A stretch of DNA of 64,000 nucleotides from Phytophthora hibernalis (GCA_012656075.1 JAAKBF010000227.1:310001-374000), one strand, 5' to 3'; positions 1 through 12,039 are shown, counted from the stretch's first letter. Program-made: numbers and translations. Notes: generated by a model from the sequence alone, not told the origin.

Positions 1-1224
1 GTCAGTGTTAGGGTACAGCGCGCGGATAACACCGTCTGGGTTCATATACGCTGCCAGACCCATCGATCCCACAAGACTTCCGCAGAAAAGCGTGGTCATC
101 ATGTACTCTTCATAGTTGATGAACGGGACGAACGCAGCGCCCATCAGACCCATGCCAGTGAGAGCCGCCTTCACTTTCTTCTGATCAATTTGACCCAGCT
201 CGCCATGGTACACTGCGTGCATCATGGTGATAAACGTGACAAGGTCCGGCTGGATCTTGCGCTCCTTCATCTCCTCGTACAGCTGGAACGCCGACGTCAA
301 GTTGCTCACCTTACCGGACGCCTTGAGCAAGATGTTGTAGTGCACGAGGTTGGGTTCCAACGTCGTTTTTTTGAGCTCATCCATCAGGCTCTTGGCGCTC
401 TCAAAGTCTCCATTCTCGGCGTGAGCATCCATCAGAATCGCATACGTGTGTTCATCCGCGGGAATGCCCTGCTTCTGCATCTTGTCGAGCAGCGCAAGCG
501 CCTCAGTGACGTGTCCCCCATGAGCATAAGCACTCATCAAGTTGTGGAACGTAATGTTGTTCATCTCGACGCCTGCGTCCTGCATCTGGTTCAGCACGTC
601 CTGCACTCTCTGCGGGTCTCCCGCAGCACCCGCGACAGCGAGCAGCGCCGAGTACACGCCCAAGTTCGGGATGGAGCCTCGCTTTACTGCAGCATCAAAG
701 AAGTTGAAGCCTTTTTCGACGTCTCCCAGTGCCGCGCAGGCCTGAATGGCACTGGCAAGAGCCGGGTTCAGCAGGAACACGTCCCGACTCATAAGCTTGT
801 CGGCTAGAGCCACGACGTCCTGGTTGCGACCTGCCTTCTGGTAGACCCTGACACACTCCATCTCCGCCTTGTCGTGGGTGGCTAAGGCCTTCTCTACGAT
901 GCGGCAGAGCGGGATGGCGGCCGTGCACTGCTGCCGAGTCTTGCAGAGCTGCAGGACGGCGCTGGCTCGACGCAGATAGTCCATACTGGGCGGGGAACGA
1001 CTGCGCTTGGTCTCGTGCACCAGAGCCTCCATGTCGCTGATCACCTGCGTGCGTGAAGCTCTGCGGGGCGTGGAGCTGGCTTTGCGTCGGGAGGACGGAG
1101 CTTTGCGCGCAGATCCTGACGCTGCGGAGAGCACTGGAGACGCGGAGAGCGCGCGGACAGAAGAATATGCGTGTGGGCGAGTAGTCAGCGCCACTCGCGC
1201 CACGCGAAGCCACCCGCGCTGCAT
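1..1224 (-). CDS. Pentatricopeptide repeat (PPR) protein, 3' end outside window
   Basis: The frame starting at the ATG at 1224 stays open for 408 codons to the window edge, so the C-terminus is missing. The N-terminus (MQRGWLRVARVALTTRP) is rich in Arg and Ala and lacks acidic residues, as in a mitochondrial presequence. The body has tandem degenerate 35-residue helical pairs with PPR-type phrases such as ITFHNLMSAYAHGG, HTYAILMDAHAENG and VHYNILLKASGK. PPR proteins bind organellar RNA, so a mitochondrial RNA processing or translation role is inferred. A hydrophobic stretch near the window edge (YMMTTLFCGSLVGSMGL) could be a membrane segment, which is unusual for a plain PPR protein. The gene is divergent from the ABC transporter, with a short shared upstream region. 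Confidence 0.85.
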   Translation of the reverse strand, partial: MQRGWLRVARVALTTRPHAYSSVRALSASPVLSAASGSARKAPSSRRKASSTPRRASRTQVISDMEALVHETKRSRSPPSMDYLRRASAVLQLCKTRQQCTAAIPLCRIVEKALATHDKAEMECVRVYQKAGRNQDVVALADKLMSRDVFLLNPALASAIQACAALGDVEKGFNFFDAAVKRGSIPNLGVYSALLAVAGAAGDPQRVQDVLNQMQDAGVEMNNITFHNLMSAYAHGGHVTEALALLDKMQKQGIPADEHTYAILMDAHAENGDFESAKSLMDELKKTTLEPNLVHYNILLKASGKVSNLTSAFQLYEEMKERKIQPDLVTFITMMHAVYHGELGQIDQKKVKAALTGMGLMGAAFVPFINYEEYMMTTLFCGSLVGSMGLAAYMNPDGVIRALYPNTD

Positions 1225-1345
1225 GGTACACGAGCGCAGAGCGAGCGAAGTGGACGAGATGTGAGCTGCTGGATGATGCGCACCGCAGATGTGGAGAACC
1301 TGTGCGCTGGGATATGATATGATACAAGAAAGGTGTTGTGTAAGT

Positions 1346-3326
1346 ATGGTGTGGTGCGTGTTACGGAGACGCGAGCCGCTCATCAAGTTGGTCATGCTGC
1401 CGCCCAGGTCGTTCCTGCTGCAGAAGCTGAGCGCGCCGTATGACGGTGGGCTCAGCGCTGCAGCTGTAGCCCCAGCGTCCAAGCCTAAGAACGACACGAA
1501 GAAGGAGAAGAAGGAGCCGTCCAACGTGGGCTGGATCCTGAGCCTCACGAAGGAGGAGAAGCTGCCGCTCACCGTGGGCGTGGCTGGCATGACTGTGGCG
1601 TCGGCCATGAACCTCGTGTTCCCGCGCATCATGGGCAAGGCCATAGACGTGGCGGCGGGCAAACCTGCGCCCGGAGGACTGAGCCGCAAGGGCTTCGTGG
1701 TCGTGGTACTGGCCACGTTCGTCACGGGCTCCATGGGCTCGTTCCTGCGCACGTACTCGCTGGGCATGGTGGCCGAGCGCATCGCCGCCAAGCTGCGGCG
1801 CAGACTGTACCGGGTCTTGTTGTCGCAGGAGCTGGGCTTCTACAACAACCGCAAGGTGGGCGAGCTGGTCACGCGGCTCAGCGGAGACTGCCAGCAGACG
1901 GCCAACGCCGTCGTGGACGTGCTGTCCAACGGCTACCGCTCGTTGAACTCGGCCGTGGGGGCTTCGTGCATGCTGCTCACCATCTCGCCCAAATTGACGC
2001 TCGTGTCGCTCGGTATTCTGCCGCTCGTGGGCACGGGCGCCATGCTCTTCAGCAAGTTCTCGAGCCGCCTGGCCAAGACGCACCAGAACTCGGTCGCGGA
2101 CATGACGGGCGTTGCCGAAGAGGCTCAACAACATCTTCACGGTCAAGCTCTTCTCGGCGGAACAGGACGAGCTGGACCACTTTGAGAAGATCAACAGGGG
2201 CATCTTGGCCAATGCGAAGCGTGCCAAGCGTGCTCGTGGCATGTTCATGGGCGGCCTCTCGCTGTCAGTGAACTGCTCGCTGTTCTCGGTGCTGTACTTC
2301 GGTGGATCGCTCGTGGGTTCCGGGGAGCTTACGATCGGAACGCTCACGTCTTTCGCGCTGTACAGTGGCTTCATGGGTCTTGGATTCTCGGGCGTGTCGT
2401 CGTGCTTGAGCGAGATGAAGAAGACGCGCATGTCGTCGGAGGCGTTGTTCGACTTATTATCGCTTCCACCTGCTACTGATGGAGAAAGAACGCTTGCTAG
2501 CGTGAAGGGCCACGTGCGCTTCAACAACGTTTCGTTCGCTTACCCGTCGCGACCAGACATCCCGGTGCTCGATCGCCTGAACTTAGAGATTAACCCCGGT
2601 GAGGTGGTGGCTATCGTTGGCAAGAGCGGTGCTGGCAAGACCACGATTGCGTCGCTCATATCGAAGATCATTAAGCCCACGAGCGGATCGGTGACTCTGG
2701 ATGGCGTTGACATTGCTACGCTGAAGGCATCGTGGCTGCGCAAGCAGATTGGTGTTGTCAACCAGGTTCGTTTGATTCACAATTTGGTGTGCGTGTGACT
2801 TCGCTGCAGGATGCTGATGAGTTGTTGCTGTGAATGCTTTTCATCTTACAGGAGCCCTCGCTTTTTGCGTCCACCATTGCTGAAAACATCATGTACGGTG
2901 CCGAGGTACACAACAAGGAGCAACTCATTGCTGCTGCGAAGGAGGCACATGCGCACGAATTTATCATGGAGCTGCCTAGCCAGTACGACACTTTCGTGGG
3001 CGAGAAGGGTGTGGAGCTGTCCGGTGGTCAGAAGCAGCGTATTGCCATTGCTCGTGCGCTGTACAAGCAAACGAACATCCTGCTCTTCGACGAGGCTACG
3101 AGCTCTTGACGGTCGCAGCGAAGACATGATCCGCCGTGCGCTCGAGTCGGCGGCCGAAAACCGGACCGTGTTTATCATTGCACACCGATTGAACACGATC
3201 AAACACGCGAACCGAATTATTCTGCTTGAAGAGTGTGTCATTGCTGAGTCAGGCACCTTCTCTGAGCTCAACCAAGAAGGCACGAAGTTCTACAACCTGG
3301 CCCATAATCAAGCTCCATTGCTTTAG
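1346..3326 (+). CDS. ABCB-type half ABC transporter, probably mitochondrial (ABCB8/ABCB10-like)
   Basis: One membrane domain is followed by one nucleotide-binding domain. The N-terminus is basic; in-frame ATGs at 1289, 1346 and 1394 are all possible starts. About five hydrophobic spans precede the ATPase. Walker A (GKSGAGKTT, about 2620), the Q-loop (VNQ-EPSLF, split by the intron), the signature LSGGQKQR (about 3017), Walker B (ILLFDEATS) and the H-loop (IIAHRL) are all present. An 86-bp intron lies at 2766-2851 (GTTCGT...ACAG). The frame breaks twice: near 2120 (one extra base after GVAEE) and near 3103, where two bases are missing in the D-loop so that the SALD motif is lost. Both flanks stay fully conserved, so sequence error is more likely than loss of function. 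Mitochondrial ABCB half-transporters work as homodimers in the inner membrane; the substrate cannot be told from sequence. Confidence 0.88.
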
Positions 3327-3488
3327 ATGCAGCGTGCTAAGGGTTGGTATTTGAGGAAATATAAACTCGCCTTATCTTCCTTGTTTTCCATTGCCTACTC
3401 AGCCCGGTTGGCGGTTGAATCCTGTGTGCTCTCGTTTTGAAGTTTAACGGTGCACGAAGGACACTGTGCGATAACCATCTCCAGTTGA

Positions 3489-4948
3489 TCAGCGTAGCCG
3501 TTCATCTGCGTTAAGCTTTCCTGCAAAAGTGTCAGAACCAAAGTTTTCCTGCGCCAGTAAAGGTCTTCGTACCTCCAGTAGCTTCAGGCGGCCTTCGAGA
3601 GCGGAGCTGTCTTCATCGTTCACGGTGCTTTTGACTGCTGAGTTCTCTTGTTCCTTCGAGCGCGAAATCTCGAGCATTTGCAGTAGCTCTTCGATCTTGG
3701 ACTCCTTAGCTTTAAGTTCTTGCGCGAAGATCCTACGGTCACTCAGAACGTTGTTGTGCTCACAAGCGAGCGCCTTGTACTTATCTAAACGTTGCAACTC
3801 GTTAATCAACGCCGCCACTTTCTAATAGTTTCAAACATTCAAGCGTACCGTTCAGATCCGAGTGCTTTGCCTTGAGCTGGGCGATTTGAGACTGAAGCTC
3901 TACAGCTGCTTGCTCATTTCCAGCGCAGTGTTTATCTTGCTGCTCGTCTTTCTTGGTGTCGTGACTCGTGTTTAACGAAGCATTGTGCTGCTCTATCAAA
4001 GCTTTGGCATTCGTAGATGCTGGTGCCGTCACAGCACCAACCAGCGGTGCGGATTCAGACGTTTGGTCTTCCCTGGGCACGTGGTCGATAGTTGCAGCGT
4101 CTCCTGCGTGCTTGGGCTGGTACACACGTGAGATGAAAGTGCAATGCAGTACAAACACGGCAACAATACCTCACTACTGCCTATGACCACTCGGTTCTCC
4201 TCTTCTTCTGCACGGATGCGTTTGCGCTTGTTTCGGTTGCCTTGATCCGACTCGCTGCATTTTCAGTGAGCTGAGCTCCAAATGGAGTCCCGTTCGTTGT
4301 GTTCAGCTGTTGCAGAACCAACGCACTTGTCTTGATACGAGAGGCAAGCGATCTGCAAACGGCGTCAAGTTCCAATCCATGTCAAGCTAGTGCATTCATC
4401 CCTGAGTGCTCGACGCACCGAATATATTGCTGTTTTGCCGTCCACGTCGACGCCTCCAGCTCCTCCACTTTCTTCGTCATCGCCGCCTGTGACTCACGCG
4501 CAGTCTGCATGTCAATCTTGTACTTGTCCAGCTGCTTGGCTTGATGGCTCTTCGCCTGCTTCAGCGTCCCGATCTCCTCACAGAGCTTGACCCTGCTCAG
4601 TTGAGCAGCTGCCAGTTCTTCTTGTGCTGCAACCACCAGTGTCCGTCAATCTACTAGTAAATTCCCTCTCCTCACACGATTGCGCGTCCTACTTTGCAGC
4701 AGTTGGTCGCTCAGCAGCTTCTGTCTCGTGCTGGCGGACGCGCTCTCGACGCTCTGCTGCCTCTTGAGCTCCTCGCACCGCGTCAGCTCCTGCAGAATCT
4801 GCTCCAGGTGGGCGAGGCGTGGCCCCGCGCCCGTGTCGCCGGCTTTCTCGGCCAAGACCTTCATTCTTGTCCTGTGTGTACCCTGCGCTGCTTCTTGGAG
4901 ACTGGGCTCGGATTCCGCGCGCGGAACAACTTCAACATGAAGGACCAT
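3489..4948 (-). CDS. Coiled-coil protein of unknown function
   Basis: This is a multi-exon gene coding a long heptad-rich protein (phrases such as LEQILQELTRCEELKRQQ, KKVEELEAS, IAQLKAKHSDLNGTLE, LKAKESKIEELLQMLE). The start is taken as the ATG at 4948. Two introns are clear and 66 bp each: 4627-4692 (GTAGGA...GCAG) and 4353-4418 (GTGCGT...GCAG). Another junction between about 4110 and 4190 is needed but has no clean splice pair. A frame change near 3818 (LKLLE to VAALINELQ) has no normal-sized intron and looks like a 1-nt indel. No catalytic domain or zinc motif is visible. A structural, cytoskeletal or trafficking scaffold role is only a guess from the coiled coil. It lies tail to tail with the ABC transporter. 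Confidence 0.65.
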
Positions 4949-5304
4949 CACTCTGATATTTGCATTCGCAAAACACGGTGGTATTGTGGAGACATTTCCA
5001 GGGACACGATGGAGCCGCGTGTAAACTACATGTATTATACTAGTAACGTTATGTCAACTTGGCAGACGACTCAGATTCGGACGCCGGGAGGTCACCTCAA
5101 GCCTCGGAGTCCGAGGTGAGGTGGTGACTGTTTTTCTGTCGTCCGTCGGGGTGGACGATCGATGATCTGAGCCAGGATAGGATTTCCACCATCGCAAAGA
5201 GAAGCTGCTCTTTGACAATTGGCACAGCTGGCCCAGAGGCAAAGGCAGAGACGTTTGCCGAACTTCACTCCGAAGTTTGCGCTGTTCGTCTCACATTGAC
5301 GAAA

Positions 5305-6888
5305 ATGCGGATTCCAGTTCTGCTGTTCTCCGTCGTCGCCTGCATTGCGACTTCCTCCTCTGTTTCGGCAGCTGCTACTTCGTACAAGGAACGCTCGTAC
5401 GGCGAGATCGTGGACTACCTCCTGGAGCTGGAGACCAAGTACCCGGACTATGCCGAGGTGTTCAGTGTGCAGGACAAGTACGACCTGCCCAAGCGTAAGG
5501 AACTGCTGTGCACGCGCAACAACGAGACGGTGCCCTGCGAGCAGTATGTGATCAAGATCACGGACGAGTCTTCACTTCCTGACCCGGAGCGACCCGAGCT
5601 GATTTTCAGTGGAGCGGTTCACGGCAATGAGCGTGTGGGTCCACAAGCAGTCGTCGCACTGGCGGAGCTGTTGCTGTCGCATACCAGTCGGTCCGATGGC
5701 AACAAGTGGCTGAGGCATCTCGTAGAGACTCGGACAATCGTCATTGTGCCTACTGCCAACGCATACGGCTACGACCACAACGTTCGCAAGGAGCTCGACG
5801 TCGATCCGAACCGAGACTTCCCTACAACCTGGCCAGCGACGAGGAGTGCATGGTGACTATGGCAGCTCGAGCGCTAAACGAACTGTGGCGCGACCACTTG
5901 TTCCAGCTTGGCATCACTTTCCACGCTGGTACGGAGTGCATCACGTACGAATGGGGAGGCAAGAACCACGTTATGGAGTCAGGCAAGAGCGAGAAGAGTC
6001 CCGACGACAGCAGCCAGCAACAACTCGCTCGCATCATGTCGCGATTCGGAGGTAAGTTTGAAGAGAGCGGCGAGTACTACCCGGATGGCACCATGAATGA
6101 CGTCGTGTACGCGGTGAACGGTGGAATGGAAGACTGGGGTTACGCTGCTTCTTGGGAGAACGAGTTCACGTCACCAAAGCCCATTGGAGTGTGCAATCCG
6201 TCCACGTATGGAGGATATCCCAGTGCTAGGACCAAGTACAACAATGCCACTCACCGCGCGTTCAATGTCCTGATTGAGACGAGTGACAGCAAGCAGCCGA
6301 ACGCAACCAGCTTGGGTGACAGCTCGACCCTTTCTGATGAAGCATTGAACGACTACCTGCCATCTACGGAAATGGTTGGTCACATTCCTCGCAACGTACG
6401 TTTGTCGCTCTTGTATATTGATCTGGTTCAGCCGTATGTGCTGTGGAAGACGCATCCGCACAACACCACCGTGGAGAGAGCCGCTTTGTTTAAGTGGGAA
6501 GTTGCGGAGCTATCACAGTTGACAACACGCGGCTCAAGGTTTGGTCGGATGACAACTCCGAGGCTACGCACACCCGTGCCCAAAGTGGTGTCACGCGATG
6601 GTATCATGAGGATCTGGGTTTGGAGGCAAAACCAACAACAAAGGTTTGTTTACTGCGAACGTCGAGTTTAAGACTACCGGAACGTACCACGTGCAAGCCA
6701 TTGCCACTGCTGACCAAGACTGGGCCACCCAAGGAACTGGCGATGACATCCCGGTGCCCAAGGTAGACCCGCAAACTCACATTGCCAATGCCCGCACCAA
6801 CGAGGACTGGTTGTACTCCAACAATGACCGGATTGTGCGAGGTCAAACAGTGTGGACTTCGCAGGTGGCGAAGATTGTAGTGACCTAG
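5305..6888 (+). CDS. Secreted M14-family zinc carboxypeptidase
   Basis: The ATG at 5305 opens a signal peptide (MRIPVLLFSVVACIATSS, cleavage after the following Ala-rich stretch). The mature protein has the M14 metallocarboxypeptidase signatures: the HxxE zinc site in GAVHGNERVGP, the Asn-Arg substrate pair in DPNRDFPYN, the third zinc ligand His in GITFHAGTE, and a candidate general-base Glu in VLIETSD. A C-terminal beta-rich extension follows, as in carboxypeptidase D/N-type enzymes. The product should remove C-terminal residues from extracellular peptides. Three 1-nt losses break the frame: near 5820 (C run), near 6502 (G run) and near 6621 (T run). In each case the next frame continues the family sequence exactly, so consensus error is favoured. 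No RxLR motif follows the signal peptide. Confidence 0.85.
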
Positions 6889-7099
6889 AATGTTGAAAGC
6901 AGCATCACAAACAGCAAGGTAGAGGAGGGAATACTTCAACTCGGAACATATTCACAATAAAGACGGGTTTATCATTTGCCGTCGCCGTCGTCGAGTTCTT
7001 TCCTCGAGCAGCAGTAGTTAAACATGAAAGTGAAGAAGGCCGGAAGTCTCCTGGTCACGTTGCCGCGCGCAACGTATTTGTTCTTGGGTCCATAAATTA

Positions 7100-8556
7100 C
7101 TACAGCTCAGAGTAGGTGTTTGTGGAACGGTAGTAAGAGCCCGGGTAGCCCATGCCCATACCACGCGAAGGCATCCGAGCACCACCCAATCCGCCACGAG
7201 ACCCAAGACCGTAGCCACCGCGTCCACCAGCAGCGGGACCTCCCGCTTGGCCGGCAACTTGAACCAGGAACATGTGACCCGACGGACATGCTACTCGCCT
7301 GTATAAAGAAAGCAACGAATAGTTAGAATCTTCATATCTTGAGAAAAGGAAAATGTTCACGTCGAGCTGTACGTACATGTTATACATGTGAGGTAGGACG
7401 CGCATCTGGATGTGACATTGAGGACAACGCACGAGCGCACCATGCGAGCTGGCTCGGTACGACACAGGCTGGTTCAGATCTGGTCCTCCAGAAGGGGTCG
7501 ACATCCGCATACCAGCGTTGGCCACCCCACCCGTCTCATCAGCTCGTGGCTTCGCCTCGTTCTCACTGACTGCTGCCCCACAGTCCCGACAAAATCGATG
7601 TCCGAGTCGTACGCGCGGGTGATCACACTGTTTCTTGACCTGCATTTCCTCCATGGTAGCACGACACGACGGGCACTTGTCGTAGTTGCTCGAGTCCGAC
7701 TTCTGGATCTCCTTGAGGCAGCTCCAATGGAAGCTGTGGCCGCACGCCGTCGTGTAGATGGCGTCCCCGACATCCATCGTCTCGAGGCAAATCGCGCACT
7801 CCTCCGCTTCCTGCACCACCGTGGTCTGCACGGTCTCCATGTCCTCTTTATCTTCAAAATCTCCCCGCCGCGTACGGCTTGGCCACCAACGCCACGGACC
7901 TTTTCTCGGCGTCTTCAAGGAACGAACTCAGCTCCTTCGAGTACAGCGACTGCGGGGTGTATCCCTCGCACAGTCGTCCAGACTCCTCGAACATCTGGAC
8001 CGCAGCGTGCGCAAGTCCGGGCGCGGGCCCAGGTGCTTCTCCTCGATGGCGCGCAGCCGCATCTCGCGTCGAGCCTGCGCCTCCGCGACTTCCCGTTCCT
8101 CTGGGTGCGCTCCGCTTCTCGTTGTCGCTCCTCCTCCTCCAGTGCGGCCACTTGGCGGGCCCGCGCGCGCTCCACGTCCTCAGCACGGCGCCGCTCGAGC
8201 ATCATGTGGTTCTGGTCTCGGACGCAGCGGTCGCACACGCGCACAGGCTCGTTGTTGTAGCGCACGATGGTGGCGCTGGGCATGACCTTGTTTGTGCGAG
8301 AGCAGCTGCCGCACACGGCGTTGCCGCACGACTAAAACAAGAGCCACAAATTGTTAGACCCAATGGCTATATAATGTGTGTATTTTTACTGCGGAGGACG
8401 CACCTTGCAGCGGTGCCTGCGGCGGAAGGCGTGGAACTTCTTGTCGCACACGTAGCAGTCGGTGGCGGCCTCGAAGAGCGCGTCGGGGACGGAGGGCCCG
8501 CCAGTGCCCGCCATGGTCATGCCGAAGCCGATGCCGGCCGATCCCTGTGCGCGCAT
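7100..8556 (-). CDS. FYVE zinc finger plus RING finger protein (putative endosomal E3 ubiquitin ligase)
   Basis: Translation starts at the ATG at 8556. An N-terminal FYVE-type finger has CxxC pairs (CYVCDKKF, RRRHRCKSCG, CGSCS, VCDRCV), including the basic RRRHRCK patch that binds PI3P. A charged Glu/Arg helix follows, then a RING-H2 finger (CAICLETM...CGHSFHWSCL...CPSCR, about 7690-7800), two further Cys pairs and a Gly/Arg-rich tail. Introns lie at 8332-8403 (72 bp, inside the FYVE domain) and 7299-7376 (78 bp, in frame). The family suggests PI3P membrane binding coupled to ubiquitin transfer on endosomes. The frame breaks at about 8098, 8035 and 7865, mostly in G runs. Homology continues in the next frame each time, so the gene is treated as one unit. 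Confidence 0.8.
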
Positions 8557-8575
8557 TTTCTTGTCTCGGTGCGGT

Positions 8576-8960
8576 CTGGGTCTGACCTTGTCTTGATTTT
8601 TGCCTCCTTACACACAGAAAATCGGAACCTATTCATCCATCTCTCTACAAGAGAAATAATTTAACATGTACGCAAAATATTACGGCACAATCCAAAATGA
8701 CCAAATGACCGAAATATGTCGTTTCCAACCAGACAATTAAAAATTACGAAATAGCCATGTTTCATCCAGACAATTAAAAAACGAAATATTTCGTTGCCAA
8801 CCAAACTATTCAAAATGACCATAATATTATGTTGCAAAGTGTACGGAGGCAAGAATTCTCTGCACGTGGACCAAATTCGCTGTATGTGGACCAAATTCTC
8901 CGCACGAGAAATTCTGGGCATTGGGTGCGAATTTTGGGACCGCTCGACTGTCGCCACTCG
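8576..8960. repeat. AT-rich dispersed repeat with internal short tandem units (family R1, copy 1)
   Basis: The sequence starts with TCTGACCTTGTCTTGATTTTT and continues with degenerate 35-50 bp units built on ACCAGACAATTCAAAATGACC. The same opening and units recur at 34140-34371. The downstream part (CACGTGGACCAAATTC ... ACCGCTCGAC) recurs at 26075-26140. No coding potential is seen. It separates the FYVE-RING gene from the Crypton relic. Confidence 0.6.
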
Positions 8961-9072
8961 AACACCATAACCCTGCCCGATACAGTAGGGTATTTCCTTA
9001 TCTTCGTTGACGAAGATAAAATTGTACATTCGTGCAACACTAGCGTAACATCATTATGTAACAGCCGAGTGG

Positions 9073-11032
9073 GTGAAGGGTCATTGTGGTTTGCAAGTCG
9101 AAGCAGAGGAAGAAGTACCAGGGATGGAGGGCGGTGTCGACGCAGATGTCGACGCAATAGTCGACTTAATGGAGAGTGAGGTCGGCGCTTCTTCCAGAAA
9201 GCAAGACGCATCAGCCAGGACTAAATTCAACATATTTCTTACCAGGCATGTCAGCAAAAGCTTACTTTGGCGAATCTGAGTGCATCGCATGTGACGAAGG
9301 AGATGTTTGGTAAGCTTCTTTCCTTTTATACGAGGACCCTGATATTCACTGGCAAATATCCATGAGCTACCTGAGCTCCATCAAGCGACAACTCGAGGAG
9401 ACAACAGGATCGGACCTGTTCCGCACACATCCCGACTGGAATCGGGGCTGTAGGCGGCACCTGCAAAAACAGTATCTTATGATCGCAATATCGACCGGCA
9501 AGAAGCTCAAGGAGCAAGCGCCACCTATGACGATGGACGACCTGCGCTATATTTCGACCATACTCGTTCTTAGGAACGAAAAGAAAGCCCTACTGGACCG
9601 CACGTTACTCAACAAGCAATGGCTCGCAATTGGTCGGAGCTCCGATGATGGCATGATTCATTTCTCTGACTTGCACTGGCATGGCAGTTTTCCTTATTAA
9701 TGTGACTCGGTAGGTTACCATGTTTACTGGATTAGTATTTTGCAAAGGTACTGACTATTCTACGTTAAATGCAGCATAAAAGTTCGGCAGCATCAGAGCA
9801 TCTCAATTTTCTGCTCACCGATATGTTGGAGGGTCGATCCGTGCCATGCCCTGGCGTCGTAACTCCTTTTGGATCCCTACAATGCCTCGCTAGAATGTTT
9901 TCTCAAGTGACAGAAACAAACACTGATGCGCACGTCGCAGCATATAGTAACCGGTCGCTGAAGTCTTTGTATGAGTATGACAACGATTCCGTTAACAAGG
10001 AATTTACAATCGCACTCGGCTCGACGAGGTGGAACTGCGTATGCTAGCTCAAACCCAAGGGTCAATTTGTCTGATTTAGCTCACCGCGGGCTCTGGTCGA
10101 TGGACGGGTTTGCAACGCTGCTTGAGTACATATCGCCCACGTCAGCGAGTGATCAGAATGTTGCAAAGGTGCTTGGCGGATGGAACGATACGAAACAGGC
10201 TGGACACCCACCGACGCTAGCCTGTTTCGACACGGAGCCCACCAAACATTTATTCGTGTCAGCAATTTGCACAGGCACTCAGACGTCTTTACTTCGCGAA
10301 AATTTCCCCAAAAGGGTTTGCCGATTGTCTTACCGCGACGTTGTTGATGTACTATCGCGACACACTAGCGGTAGCTCCACATCACATCTTGCACCAGGAG
10401 CTCCAACGCGTACACGCCACGTTACCATCGCTTCAGCAGGGCCAGGATGAACTACTAGACTGGGGCAGCAAAATCCGCAAACGGTTAATCACGGACAATA
10501 TATTGTCCCTATCTGTTCAGCAAGTAAAAAACAGCCTTACGTCAGAAGAGCAAGCAGAGCAATTTGTTGGTCATCCACCTTCAGTGGAACCCTGGAGCGG
10601 CTTCTTAACGGGCACCAGCAGCTCGTACTCGCAAACGAGGAGCTGAAGAGTTTGATGTATCGAGTACCGGATCGCATTGAGCAACCTGCTGGTGCTTCAA
10701 CACCACTGTGTAGTGCATGCCGTGGTAACAGCTATCTCCGTGCTGCTGAACCGACGCCACTCCAGCTGTGCCCTCCGTTGGTCAGTCAGGTTTGGCCTAC
10801 AAGCTTGTCAACATTGAAGTGGAAGCGGCTCTCCGATTTCCTGGTCCAATTCGTGATGGAAGGCTTCGGGTCTCTGCCAACGATTGCCGGGCATCGCGGT
10901 CAAAAAGATTGCTTGCGTGCGGTCGAGATAGCACAGTACGTCTCCGACGTGAACAGCATTCCGAGAGTCCGATCGAATGCACTGGATTGCCGCTATGAAA
11001 GATATTGGCAAGTCAATGCGAAACAGTGTTAG
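9073..11032 (+). pseudogene. Crypton-type tyrosine recombinase (decayed mobile element)
   Basis: Several consecutive frames code a tyrosine-recombinase protein. An N-terminal region runs to about 9300. A core at 9362-9700 contains LLNKQWLAIGRSSDDG. A C-terminal catalytic block has HSARRGG (about 10013, the HxxR box) followed by RGLWSMDG and the candidate nucleophile Tyr in LLEYIS (about 10127). The spacing and wording fit Crypton elements of oomycetes, which move by a YR recombinase without terminal repeats. Frame changes near 9340, 9700 and 10015 make it inactive. A trailing segment (10341-11032) has a Gln-rich helical stretch and is probably the C-terminal part of the same protein. Element ends are not defined. 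Confidence 0.7.
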
Positions 11033-11039
11033 TGAATGG

Positions 11040-11424
11040 ATTTATTAAAGCCTCAGCGGGAGCTCAGCGAAAGCGGCGCCGATCCGGAAAACTTACCGGT
11101 ATAGTCAAGGCTTGGAGGAGCTGACCGATCTGCAACGGGCAGCATTTCGATTGCTGCCCCGTATCAAGTTCGTAGCCATCCGTGCAGCTGACATCGGACG
11201 CTGATAAGTCAATGACCGAAGTGACAGTTGCAGAACAATAGGAGGAGAGATTCCACTTGACATCGCTTGGTATTAACCCAGTACATTCAATACATCTTTG
11301 CACAATCTTTTTCATGTTCACCATATAGTCCCAGTTCACCGGCAAGTAAGTGTCGATCGCAGATAACGAGTGGCACCAAGCCCGTGTCAATCTCACAAGA
11401 TAGCTGACGCTGAAACCAAGACAC
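11040..11424. other. No gene seen between the Crypton relic and the tandem repeat
   Basis: No conserved coding sequence was recognised on either strand. The minus strand is open through here into the tandem repeat, but its peptide is low complexity. Confidence 0.4.
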
Positions 11425-11720
11425 CACCAAGTGCGAGCGCACCACCGAGTTCGAGCACACCACCAGTCCAGACACTGCATCATGTGCGAGCGCAGCACCA
11501 TGTGCGAGCGCACCATCATGTCCGAGCGCGCCACCGAGTTCGAGTACACCACCAAGTCCAGGCAATGCATCATGTGCGAGCACACCAAGTACGCGTGCCA
11601 CCATATCCGAGTGCGGATGCCACCAAGTCCACGTGCTCCACCAATTCCGCGCACCGCTAAGATCGATCGCGCCAGCTCCATCCGCGCGCCACCAAGTTCA
11701 TGCACCACCTCCAAGTCCGT
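11425..11720. repeat. Degenerate minisatellite (GTGCGAGCGCACCA-type units)
   Basis: Imperfect units combine GTGCGAGCGCACCA, CCGAGTTCGAG and CACCAAGTC in shuffled order for about 300 bp. Every frame stays partly open because the unit lacks stops, giving His/Arg/Cys-rich peptides with no recognisable domain. It is treated as a repeat and not a gene. Confidence 0.65.
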
Positions 11721-12039
11721 TCGCTACCAACAAGCCCGCTCGCCGCCCAATTCTGCGCCGCCTACAGGTCTGCGCGACGCCTCTAAATCCCAAAGTCCGA
11801 GCCCATGTCCTCCTGTGCTGAAGCCGTGCCCCACCTCTTGAGTCCGCCGCCGTGAATTCACCACTGACCATAAATAGTGGCCAGTAAAAATGATTTTCAA
11901 CCAATCCAAATCATCGGACGAAGTTATAGGGGTACGCTTTTTTGGATAGCTTTGCCAAGTGTAAACGGCCGGGCAGGAGTAACCACACACTTCGGCCGAG
12001 TTTTTATACTTTGTAGGGGCCGAAGATAAGACGAACTTA

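Noticed and set aside
190..807. 205-codon plus-strand open frame
   Set aside because: It lies opposite the PPR gene and its peptide has no domain; the minus-strand frame carries the PPR repeats.
1361..2527. 388-codon minus-strand open frame
   Set aside because: It is antisense to the ABC transporter, is His/Arg-rich from GC codon bias and contains no recognisable motif.
3575..3840. Possible 24-nt and 27-nt introns (GTACGA...GCAG and GTACGC...TTAG) in the coiled-coil gene
   Set aside because: Far below the 60-86 bp of all other introns here; the first is in frame as coding sequence and the second is better explained by a 1-nt indel.
5305..5400. RxLR effector
   Set aside because: There is a signal peptide but no RxLR or dEER motif; the mature protein is an M14 peptidase.
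11064..11714. 216-codon minus-strand open frame
   Set aside because: Most of it is the translated minisatellite; open only because the repeat unit lacks stops.
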